Source: Fimbriimonadales bacterium
GTDB taxonomy: Bacteria; Armatimonadota; Fimbriimonadia; Fimbriimonadales; ATM1
Direction: 5' to 3'
Assembly (NCBI GenBank): GCA_025922995.1
Contig: JAICGT010000060.1
Span: 1 to 7,112, forward strand
Length of the DNA: 7,112 nt
Position 1 is the stretch's first letter, and each line of letters starts with the position of its first letter. Under the pieces are notes generated by a model. It was not told the origin of the DNA. It was given only the letters and a program-made list of their open reading frames with translations, and did not search any database. The position numbers were made by a program, and so were the translations under genes. Positions 1 to 5,606 of the stretch are shown here, piece by piece.

Positions 1-1
1 A

Positions 2-331
2 GAGGAAGGCGCTGTGCTGCTTTCGGAACCTGAATACCTCGAGTTCGTGTGTCCGTGGGCGTCCAAGGCCACCGGGCTGGCGGCCGTCGCAAACTCTTTG
101 GGAATCCCGCGAGAGAACACCGCGGCTATCGGCGACTACTACAATGACTTATCAATGATTGAATGGGCTGGGCACTCCGCGGCGGTCGAGAACGCCCGCC
201 CCGAGGTAAAGCGAGCAGCCGAGGTCGTCGTTTCGGCTCACGATGAGAATGGCGTTGCCGAGTACATTGACCTTTTGATTCGAGATTTGGGACAATGGAA
301 CGCAGGCTCAATCGTCTACAATAGAGGCTAA
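2..331 (+). CDS. Cof-type HAD-superfamily hydrolase, C-terminal part (5' truncated)
   Basis: The reading frame is open from the left edge, so the start lies outside the window; the GTG at 14 is simply an in-frame Val codon. The roughly 109 visible residues match the C-terminal end of HAD type IIB (Cof-like) phosphatases. There is a Lys-containing segment SKATGL (motif III region), then AIGDYYNDLSMIEWAG, which carries the GDxxND motif IV that binds Mg2+, then the family's usual ENARPEVKRAAEVV and a Gly-Val-Ala segment near the end. Members of the family are cytoplasmic phosphatases that act on sugar phosphates, nucleotides or flavin precursors; the substrate cannot be told from this end of the protein. 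The gene stops at TAA 329-331, 34 bases before the next gene on the same strand, so read-through into the following operon is possible. The family call is sure, the substrate is unknown. Confidence 0.92.
   Translation, partial: EEGAVLLSEPEYLEFVCPWASKATGLAAVANSLGIPRENTAAIGDYYNDLSMIEWAGHSAAVENARPEVKRAAEVVVSAHDENGVAEYIDLLIRDLGQWNAGSIVYNRG
317..322 (+). promoter_or_regulatory. Possible -10 box (TACAAT) for the envelope operon
   Basis: TACAAT lies in the last codons of the HAD gene, 43 bases before the ATG at 366. The same ten bases TACAATAGAG recur at 5550-5559 before the galactose-oxidase-like gene, which hints at a real element. No good -35 box stands 16-18 bases upstream. A perfect TATAAT at 347-352 is the alternative, but transcription from it would begin around 359, after the ribosome binding site at 355-358. 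Confidence 0.3.
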
Positions 332-365
332 GCCGAACAGGCACGATATAATCTGGAGAACACTT

Positions 366-1361
366 ATGAAATCACTACTGAGATTTTCCGGCAAGACACT
401 GGCGCTTGCCGTCGGTCTGGTTGTATTAGCAACCGCCGCCCTAGCTGGGACACTTACGGTTACCGCCCCCCTCGATGGGGCTTTCGTCGGAAGCTCGACG
501 AGCATTACATTTAGAATTGCAGGCGGAGTCGTCGAGGTCACGGTCAGGGCGCGTATTACTTCCAAGAAGTCCGGCGCTACAACGACCCTTACGACGCAGG
601 TGACACCCGATGAGAACGGCGATGCAAATGGCTCCATGAACTGGTCCCCCAGTGCATCCTTCCCCGAAGGCGATTATACGATCGTCGTAACGGCAACTGA
701 GCCAGGAAATACTTACGCACCGACGACGATCGGCGTGACTCTGGATCGGCTTGAGCCCCGCCTGTTCGAATATAGTCCGGTGAACAACAGCTTCATAAAC
801 GGTCCCATCACAGTTACCGCCGAGATCGACGAACCCAACATAGACGAGTGGAGGGTAACCGTCAATGACGCCGACCTTCCCAATAACACCGGCTCCAAGC
901 CGAGTGTAAATGTTCTGTGGGATCCTTCGAACATCGAACTCGACGGGGAGCAGACCGTGAAGATAAACGTTAAAGATCTCGCTCGCAACGAATCGACACA
1001 AAGCATAACCGTTACCCTTGATCGAGCCGCCCCGGTTGTCACGATCGCCTACCCACAGGTGAACCAGGCAATCATTCCGGGGTCGATCGTAACGGTCCTG
1101 ATTCTTATACAGGACATTTCATCGACTTCGGTCGACCCTGTATCGGTGGTCGCCGAAATCCAGACCCTGTCGGGCCAGGTTATACGACGGGTGTCTCGCT
1201 TGAGCTACGACGAAGTCAATGCGACGACTGCCCGCTGGGTAGGCCGCTGGCGAGCCGTCATCAAGGGCGGAATCAATGAGTTTCAACTGGTCGTAAGAGT
1301 TGTTGATCGCGCAGGGAACGTCGCGACGACTCAAACCATACCCTTGCACTTCGGTCGCTAA
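366..1361 (+). CDS. Secreted protein with three Ig-like (bacterial Big-type) domains
   Basis: A protein of 331 residues with a clear Sec signal peptide: basic start (MKSLLRFSGK), hydrophobic core 11-26 and a likely cut after ALA (about residue 27). The rest is beta-rich, lacks cysteine and divides into three Ig-like domains at about 29-128, 131-220 and 223-329. The boundaries are marked by similar linkers, GVTLDRLEP (123-131) and TVTLDRAAP (215-223). Domains 2 and 3 each carry a segment of the D-x-A/G-N type (VKDLARNES at 202-210, VVDRAGNVA at 312-320), common in bacterial Ig-like folds. GGAG at 355-358, seven bases before ATG, supports the start. There is no membrane anchor, sorting signal or enzymatic motif, so a structural, adhesive or binding role outside the inner membrane is inferred. 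It is the first gene of a three-gene run with the barrel and caspase-fold genes. The exact Ig subfamily is not determined. Confidence 0.75.
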   Translation: MKSLLRFSGKTLALAVGLVVLATAALAGTLTVTAPLDGAFVGSSTSITFRIAGGVVEVTVRARITSKKSGATTTLTTQVTPDENGDANGSMNWSPSASFPEGDYTIVVTATEPGNTYAPTTIGVTLDRLEPRLFEYSPVNNSFINGPITVTAEIDEPNIDEWRVTVNDADLPNNTGSKPSVNVLWDPSNIELDGEQTVKINVKDLARNESTQSITVTLDRAAPVVTIAYPQVNQAIIPGSIVTVLILIQDISSTSVDPVSVVAEIQTLSGQVIRRVSRLSYDEVNATTARWVGRWRAVIKGGINEFQLVVRVVDRAGNVATTQTIPLHFGR

Positions 1362-1374
1362 GGGCAATTCTATT

Positions 1375-1379
1375 GGAGG
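1375..1379 (+). promoter_or_regulatory. Ribosome binding site that decides the barrel-gene start
   Basis: GGAGG directly abuts an ATG at 1380, too close to serve it. The next in-frame ATG at 1392 lies 12 bases downstream of it, slightly long but workable, and leaves a classical signal peptide. The start is therefore placed at 1392. Confidence 0.6.
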
Positions 1380-1391
1380 ATGCATAGTCAA

Positions 1392-2528
1392 ATGAACGCA
1401 AGGACGCGGTGGATCGCCGGTTCGACGATGATACTGGCGGCGGCGGTAGCCGGTGCCCAGATTCCGGATGTTCTCAACTCATTCGAGATGGGTGGCAGGC
1501 CGATGGGCATGGGTGGTTCGATTTACTCGAACATCACCGATCCCAGCGCGAGCTATTGGAATCCGGCCGGATTGGCACATATCAGCAAGGGCGCTGTCGA
1601 GATCAACTATAGAAACCGACCCAGCAACAACACCACGCTGACAGGGCCGTTTTCTAACCCCAACGAGAGTACCGATGGGCAGTACGGCCGCAATCAGCTC
1701 AGCTACGTAGGCGTAGCCGCCCCCATCGGCCACGGCACCATCGGCCTCAGCTATGCTGTCGGCGGTTACGCCCGCGAGTTGAGGCACGGAGAAAACCTCG
1801 TGGTTGACCCCACCGAGAACATAACGGCGACGTTGGATAGCCGAGATGCCGTGATCGACGAGTTCCTGACACTCGCATATGGTTTCAAGCGTGGAGACGC
1901 CGTTGCGCTTGGCGTCGGGCTTGTTATCGCGCGCGAAACGATCATGAACGCCTCGCGCATACAGTTGTTCCAAGGCGGCAACCCAATCCCCAGCCCCGAT
2001 CCGACAGACCTAAAAGAGGACGCCCAGGGAATCGGGGGAATCATTGGGGCGCAGTTCGCCAGCGGCCCGAACACCTCTTTCGGAATCAGCTTCCGAACGC
2101 CCATAAGCTTAAGCGGCTTCGATGAGTTGTCGAGCTACTCCGACACGATTCCAGGGCGGCTTCAAGCGGGCATGTTGTTTCGAAGAGACGGGCTTCGAGG
2201 CGGAAGGGACTACCTGATCGGTGGCGTCGACGCCGCTTACTTCTTGAAAACAAACGAGGGCAAAGCCCTCCAGCGAGACGGCCACCTTTCCGGCGGTATC
2301 GGAATCGAATACAACCTGTCCCAGCGCTTCGGTTGGGTTCCTGTTCGGCTGGGCTTCCGTGCAACGTCGAAGGGCGGGCCGGGCTTTAAGCAGCGGACGT
2401 TAGTGACCTTCGGCCTCGGTTATCGCCCGCATTCCGGGAACATGTGGGTAGATTTGGCTGTTGCCACAGGCAGCGGTCAAAGCAGGCCGGACCTTGCCAT
2501 TTCAATCGGATCGAACTTCGGAAAATAG
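1392..2528 (+). CDS. Outer-membrane beta-barrel protein, FadL/OMPP1/PorV-like
   Basis: A protein of 378 residues from the ATG at 1392. The signal peptide is MNARTRW followed by a hydrophobic stretch ending AVAGA-Q (cut near residue 22). Just after it comes the hallmark of FadL/TodX and PorV-like barrels, GRPMGMGGSIYSNI then SYWNPAGLA (about residues 35-62): glycine-rich, followed by an Asn-Pro-Ala-Gly element. The rest shows alternating polar and hydrophobic strands rich in Gly and aromatics, for example TIGLSYAVGGYARE, FGISFRTPISLSGF, GGIGIEYNLS and VTFGLGYRP, as expected of a 14-stranded barrel. No cysteine is present. The C-terminus (SIGSNFGK) lacks the usual final aromatic, although Phe stands third from the end. 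FadL relatives move hydrophobic compounds across the outer membrane; PorV relatives help anchor secreted proteins. The sequence does not settle which role applies. It lies 30 bases after the Ig-like gene and 11 bases before the caspase-fold gene. Confidence 0.78.
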   Translation: MNARTRWIAGSTMILAAAVAGAQIPDVLNSFEMGGRPMGMGGSIYSNITDPSASYWNPAGLAHISKGAVEINYRNRPSNNTTLTGPFSNPNESTDGQYGRNQLSYVGVAAPIGHGTIGLSYAVGGYARELRHGENLVVDPTENITATLDSRDAVIDEFLTLAYGFKRGDAVALGVGLVIARETIMNASRIQLFQGGNPIPSPDPTDLKEDAQGIGGIIGAQFASGPNTSFGISFRTPISLSGFDELSSYSDTIPGRLQAGMLFRRDGLRGGRDYLIGGVDAAYFLKTNEGKALQRDGHLSGGIGIEYNLSQRFGWVPVRLGFRATSKGGPGFKQRTLVTFGLGYRPHSGNMWVDLAVATGSGQSRPDLAISIGSNFGK

Positions 2529-2539
2529 AGAAAGCAATT

Positions 2540-3865
2540 ATGAGAATCATCAAATTCACCCTCGCCCTTACACTTATGGCAGTCGCCATTTCCGCTAGTG
2601 CGCAAGCCTGGGTCAAGCCCTACGAAGAGGCTCTTCGCCTCGCCAAGACGGGTGCGTGGCCCGAAGCAAAGGCAAAATTTGTCGAAGCAATCGCGGCCCG
2701 TCCGGAAGATTCGGACAAGGCCAGCCAAGTCGGCGGGTCGGTCGCCGACCGACGGCCCTGGCGCGAAGGTGCGCCCTACTCGCCCAACTTCGGCGCTGCA
2801 TATGCGACCTTCAAAATGGCAGCGGACGCTCCGGACATGGGTGTGCGTAAGGAGCGACTAACCGACGTTATCAACAGGCTTCAAACGCTCGTCAACAAAG
2901 GACAAAAGAGCGAGGAAGCACTGCTGTTCTTGGCTGCGGCCTATGCCGCGAACGACCAAAATCGAGAAGCTCAAGCGATTCAAGATCAATTGAACGAGAT
3001 TGAGAGCGGCAAAGGCTTCAAGGTCGACCAGGAGATCCTCGATCAAACCGACCTCGCAGCATTGCGAGGCACCACGATGCCTGCCGGCTCGGTAGGCGAT
3101 CCACGAGCCGGGGCTATCCAGCCCAACGAGCTGCCGCGCATCGGCGTCGGCTCTCCAACCGGCGTCGTGCCACCGCTCGAATTCAAATTTGCGCTCCTCA
3201 TTGGCAATAGCAAGGCGAGTGGGCCGGATTACGCCGTCAACGACGTCGACCTCATCGCAGAGGCGCTGAGCAAGCACGCGGGTTACAGCGTGGACAACAT
3301 CGTTTCCCTAAAAGACCCGACCGTTGCCGAGATCCGCGCCGCCGCAACGGCGATCTCCGAGCGCATGCCGGACTCAGGAACCATCACCATCTTCTATGCG
3401 GGAGACGGCATGAACGACCCGCAAACCGGCAAGGACTTTGTGACCGGCGCCGATTCACGGGAAAACGCGACCGACACCATGCTCGCGAAATCGGACCTTT
3501 ACGCCCCGTTCATTGCGAAGGGGTCATCGATCTTCGCGTTCTTCGAAGTGGACCGCCCCATCAGTCCCCAAGAGCGATATTTCGGCATGGAGATTCCGCA
3601 AGTCGGCAGGATTGCGCAAATGCAATCCAACTCGCCGGGTGAGCGCGCTTATGCGACGATCTCGGACGGCAAACCGTACGGCGTTTACGCCTATGCCATG
3701 GCACAGGTCTTGAAGAACATGCGAAACAACCGCGTCCCGATAAACGACTTTGCGTGGGCGACCTTCTACGAAGTGCGAAAGGGTTCTAACGAAGGCGGCG
3801 GAGGCGGTTCGCAAACGCCGACACTGCCGGTCGCCATAAGCATGTCTACAACCGCTAGGTTCTAG
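2540..3865 (+). CDS. Secreted caspase-fold (peptidase C14-like) protein with TPR-like N-terminus; catalytic dyad missing
   Basis: A protein of 441 residues starting at ATG 2540, where a signal peptide begins (MRIIKFTLALTLMAVAISAS, cut after AQA). The open frame extends upstream to 2444, but that part overlaps the barrel gene and is not signal-like. Residues 26-57 and about 85-156 are amphipathic helices of TPR type. Residues 215-441 match the caspase/C14 fold: KFALLIGNS (216-224) for strand 1, then AVNDVDLIAEAL (232-243), then TITIFYAGDG (281-290), and a C-terminal GSQTPTLP (423-430) like the QTP element of bacterial caspases. The active-site motif YAGHG reads YAGDG, with Asp289 for His; the usual LDACR reads FEVDR, with Asp338 for Cys. 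Peptidase activity by the normal mechanism is therefore unlikely, and a binding or scaffold role is inferred. GAG at 2528-2530 is a weak ribosome binding site. It is the last gene of the operon, followed by a terminator. Confidence 0.85.
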   Translation: MRIIKFTLALTLMAVAISASAQAWVKPYEEALRLAKTGAWPEAKAKFVEAIAARPEDSDKASQVGGSVADRRPWREGAPYSPNFGAAYATFKMAADAPDMGVRKERLTDVINRLQTLVNKGQKSEEALLFLAAAYAANDQNREAQAIQDQLNEIESGKGFKVDQEILDQTDLAALRGTTMPAGSVGDPRAGAIQPNELPRIGVGSPTGVVPPLEFKFALLIGNSKASGPDYAVNDVDLIAEALSKHAGYSVDNIVSLKDPTVAEIRAAATAISERMPDSGTITIFYAGDGMNDPQTGKDFVTGADSRENATDTMLAKSDLYAPFIAKGSSIFAFFEVDRPISPQERYFGMEIPQVGRIAQMQSNSPGERAYATISDGKPYGVYAYAMAQVLKNMRNNRVPINDFAWATFYEVRKGSNEGGGGGSQTPTLPVAISMSTTARF

Positions 3866-3887
3866 CTGTGCATCGTCGGTAAAGAGA

Positions 3888-3923
3888 GGCGTCCTGTCCC
3901 GAATGAGGCAGGACGCCCTTTTT
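3888..3923 (+). terminator. Rho-independent terminator of the envelope operon
   Basis: GGCGTCCTG (3888-3896) pairs perfectly with CAGGACGCC (3909-3917), extendable by two pairs (one U-G) around an eight-base loop, and is followed by TTTTT at 3919-3923. It lies 23 bases after the caspase-fold stop and before the convergent cyclophilin stop. On the minus strand the tail is poorer in T, so termination of the cyclophilin transcript here is possible but less certain. Confidence 0.88.
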
Positions 3924-3935
3924 ATACAATAGCCG

Positions 3936-4457
3936 TTACGGAAGTACGCGCATCGAGTCGATACGGTCGCCCACGCTGATCGTTCTTAGAACCTCGAGCC
4001 CGCGTATCACTCGGCCGAAAGCCACATAGGTTCCCTCCAGGAAAGGCTGTGCCCCGAGCGTGATAAAGAATTGGCTGTCACCGCTATTTGGGTCAGCTTT
4101 GTCGCGGCTCAGGCCCAGTGTGCCGTTGGCGAACGCAAGGTCGTTCTTCTCGAACGGCACCTTGTTTCCGCTGCCGCCGGTGCCGACTCGCGCGTCGTTG
4201 ATCGGCAGCGTTTTGGTCAGCGGATCGCCAGTCATAACGATGAACGGCCTCGGGTTACTCTCCACTCGGTGAAACTTGATACCGTTGTAGAACCCGCTTC
4301 GTACGAGGGCGAGAAAATGCTCCACCGTTTTCGGCGCCTTATCCGGATACAACTCGATCACCATTTGACCACGGCCCCCCACGTTCATTTCGACCTGTGG
4401 CCGAGCTAAATCTGCGGGTGCAATTCCGATAGCGAGTGTTGCCAGGAGAGTGGTCAT
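3936..4457 (-). CDS. Cyclophilin-type peptidyl-prolyl cis-trans isomerase
   Basis: A protein of 173 residues that interconverts cis and trans X-Pro bonds. Family landmarks in order: IELYPDKAPKTVEHFLALV (34-52), FYNGIKFHRV (56-65) with the catalytic Arg at 64, GDP (77-79), NSGDSQFFITL (124-134) and FGRVIRGLEVL (147-157). The core Arg and the FF pair of the hydrophobic pocket are kept. In the stretch usually reading F-M-I-Q-G-G-D, this protein has FIVMTGD (72-78), so the Gln that contacts the substrate in human cyclophilin A is replaced. The N-terminus (MTTLLATLAIGIAPADLA) is hydrophobic and looks exported, but lacks the usual positive charge. The codon just before ATG is TAA, so no longer start exists. 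No clear ribosome binding site is seen. It lies 40 bases after the GYF-TM2 gene on the same strand, so the two are probably co-transcribed. Confidence 0.94.
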   Translation of the reverse strand: MTTLLATLAIGIAPADLARPQVEMNVGGRGQMVIELYPDKAPKTVEHFLALVRSGFYNGIKFHRVESNPRPFIVMTGDPLTKTLPINDARVGTGGSGNKVPFEKNDLAFANGTLGLSRDKADPNSGDSQFFITLGAQPFLEGTYVAFGRVIRGLEVLRTISVGDRIDSMRVLP

Positions 4458-4497
4458 TTACAACTGATTAGACGCCGAGCAAATGCAATCGTTGCTC

Positions 4498-4983
4498 TCA
4501 CGACTCCAGTTGCCTTCCCAGGGCATCCTCGCGTAGGGAGCCTGCGAGCATCAGGATGCCGTCGATCAACGGCCAAAAATAGAGGATGCCACCTGAGCAG
4601 ATCGTCGCGACCAGTTGAAGGACCCCAATGCCTGTGAATCCCAAATACATACGGCCGACGCCTGGCAGCACAATATTGAGCACTCCGCCCGCGACGCGGC
4701 TGTGAGGACTCTTCGGCTTGGACGGAATGAGGTGGGCGAAGTCCCGCGGGTACATCTGAGGATAAGCGGGAGGCGCCTGGGCGAAAGGCGGAGGGGTGGC
4801 AGCAGGGAGTTTAAGACGAAACTCGCCGACCTCGCCCGCTCTTTTCCAGTCGGGCATTCCCTGGCACCACACGAAAGTATCGCTGCTGATGACCCCGCAC
4901 GCGGCAAGATCCATGGCGTGATCTTCGGGCAACGGGCCGACCTGCCCGAATTTGCCTACGTAATACCATTCTCGCGCTCCCAT
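4498..4983 (-). CDS. GYF_2-TM2 domain membrane protein
   Basis: A protein of 161 residues from the ATG at 4983. Residues about 5-53 form a GYF_2 domain: REWYYVGKFGQVGPLP, then DLAACGVISSDTFVWCQGMPDW, with the typical W-Y-Y, G-P and V-W-x-x-G-M-x-x-W signature. This domain binds proline-rich peptides or other proteins. A Pro-rich linker follows (about 58-92). Residues 95-147 form a TM2 domain with two membrane segments: GGVLNIVLPGVGRMYLGFTG, then GVLQLVATICSGGILYFWPL ending LIDGILMLAG, including the W-x-L-I-D element. The protein should sit in the inner membrane with GYF_2 at its N-terminus; its function is unknown. The frame is open to a GTG at 5187, adding 68 residues, but codon third positions there are only about half G/C, against a clear majority in the body, and GYF_2 is normally N-terminal. 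ATG 4983 is preferred, although its ribosome binding site is weak. Confidence 0.85.
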   Translation of the reverse strand: MGAREWYYVGKFGQVGPLPEDHAMDLAACGVISSDTFVWCQGMPDWKRAGEVGEFRLKLPAATPPPFAQAPPAYPQMYPRDFAHLIPSKPKSPHSRVAGGVLNIVLPGVGRMYLGFTGIGVLQLVATICSGGILYFWPLIDGILMLAGSLREDALGRQLES

Positions 4984-5158
4984 GGGTTGTTGCTCTACAG
5001 GTACCTCAAAACCGCTTGCCACGTTACACCATCTGCTCCATTGAAGTGTAAAAACGTCTTTCTCCTCGAATTCGGCACCCGCCACGAAGGCTGGGCCCAT
5101 GCACCCGAGACGTACTTCTGCCCAAATGATCTTTGCATCTTTTCCGCAGGTTGCAAGG

Positions 5159-5186
5159 TATAGTCCTTTGAGCCTTTCGGGGCTCA
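5159..5186 (+). promoter_or_regulatory. Candidate promoter and 5' hairpin of the small lipoprotein gene
   Basis: TATAGT at 5159-5164 resembles a -10 box; no convincing -35 is seen. Just after it, TGAGCCT (5169-5175) pairs with GGGCTCA (5180-5186) around a TTCG loop, so the transcript would begin at or near a stable stem. The area is the divergent gap between the GYF-TM2 gene (-) and the lipoprotein gene (+), 4984-5233. Confidence 0.35.
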
Positions 5187-5215
5187 CGAATCACGTTGGG
5201 CTTGCTCAACTGCAT

Positions 5216-5220
5216 GGAGG
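5216..5220 (+). promoter_or_regulatory. Ribosome binding site for the small lipoprotein
   Basis: GGAGG ends 13 bases before the ATG at 5234, longer than the usual spacing. It resembles the 12-base spacing before the barrel gene. There is no nearer in-frame start. Confidence 0.55.
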
Positions 5221-5233
5221 TGTAACGAACAAT

Positions 5234-5380
5234 ATGAAGAAGTTTCTTGGAATCATGATGGTGATCGCCGTGTTCGGCGCGGTTCTTGGTGGCTGTGCCG
5301 CCGAGGAAAACACAGACAACGGTACAGAGACCACGACGCCGGCCGAAGGCGGAGGCGAAGGCACGAACACATCTATGTAG
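5234..5380 (+). CDS. Very small lipoprotein (48 aa), hypothetical
   Basis: A 48-residue protein beginning MKKFLGIMMVIAVFGAVLGG and then Cys21. The basic start, hydrophobic core and lipobox LGGC (18-21) form a textbook type II signal peptide. After lipidation and cleavage, a 28-residue mature peptide would remain: C-A-A-E-E-N, then a Thr/Glu/Gly-rich, low-complexity and acidic tail with no fold-forming core. The residue after Cys is Ala rather than Asp, but Lol sorting rules may not hold in this lineage. GGAGG at 5216-5220 supports translation. No homology is recognised, and function is unknown; small lipoproteins of this kind are often membrane tethers or stress-related. The open frame extends upstream to 5099, but those residues do not precede a better signal. 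It is transcribed away from the GYF-TM2 gene and followed by a GC-rich hairpin. Confidence 0.72.
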   Translation: MKKFLGIMMVIAVFGAVLGGCAAEENTDNGTETTTPAEGGGEGTNTSM

Positions 5381-5419
5381 TTCAAGCCGAATCGCCTTGT
5401 AAGCGATTCACCGCAATAG

Positions 5420-5448
5420 CGCCCGGGCGGCCTTCGGCCTCCCGGGCG
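5420..5448 (+). terminator. GC-rich hairpin, probable terminator of the lipoprotein gene
   Basis: CGCCCGGG (5420-5427) pairs with CCCGGGCG (5441-5448); inside, after one mismatch, GGCC pairs with GGCC around a three-base loop. The following bases (TTGTGGATTT) give only a broken T-run, so termination may be weak or rely on the hairpin. It lies 40 bases after the lipoprotein stop. The rest of 5381-5606 holds no gene that I can support. Confidence 0.55.
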
Positions 5449-5549
5449 TTGTGGATTTAATGGCCCGATTCAGGGCAAATCGCAGACTAAACCCCGGCAA
5501 GTCCTTCCGAAAGCCGACTGCGGCACAGGATTGATCGTAACGAGCGGCG

Positions 5550-5576
5550 TACAATAGAGAATGCCGGATCGCATTC
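5550..5576 (+). promoter_or_regulatory. Candidate -10 box and adjacent palindromic operator
   Basis: TACAAT at 5550-5555 is a plausible -10 box, though the only -35-like sequence, TTGATC at 5531-5536, is just 13 bases away. An 18-base dyad, GAATGC (5559-5564), six bases, GCATTC (5571-5576), starts three bases after the box, where transcription would begin. That position suits repressor binding or a 5' RNA hairpin. It lies 30 bases before the galactose-oxidase-like start. Confidence 0.4.
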
Positions 5577-5592
5577 CAGCGACATACTTGCC

Positions 5593-5600
5593 GAGGAGGT
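5593..5600 (+). promoter_or_regulatory. Strong ribosome binding site of the galactose-oxidase-like gene
   Basis: GAGGAGGT is a near-ideal anti-16S match and ends six bases before ATG 5607, fixing that start. Another ATG at 5602 is out of frame and stops after two codons (ATG GCA TGA), its stop overlapping the true start. Confidence 0.75.
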
Positions 5601-5606
5601 AATGGC

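Noticed and set aside
347..352. Perfect TATAAT as the operon promoter
   Set aside because: No -35 at the right distance, and transcription would start after the ribosome binding site at 355-358.
441..1001. Long minus-strand open frame inside the Ig-like gene (186 codons)
   Set aside because: It is the complement of a gene with a clear signal peptide and domain repeats; its translation shows no recognisable domain or signal.
1380..1391. ATG 1380 as start of the barrel gene
   Set aside because: GGAGG touches this ATG with no spacer; ATG 1392 gives a usable spacer and a typical signal peptide.
2444..2539. Upstream extension of the caspase-fold reading frame
   Set aside because: It overlaps the end of the barrel gene by 85 bases, is not signal-like, and a clear signal peptide begins at ATG 2540.
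3780..3820. Gly-rich stretch near the end of the caspase-fold gene as a repeat or frameshift
   Set aside because: The frame continues into the QTP element expected at the end of bacterial caspases, so it is an in-frame loop.
4477..4497. Inverted repeat GAGCAA/TTGCTC between the GYF-TM2 and cyclophilin genes
   Set aside because: Only six pairs with a nine-base loop and no T-run; too weak to call a terminator.
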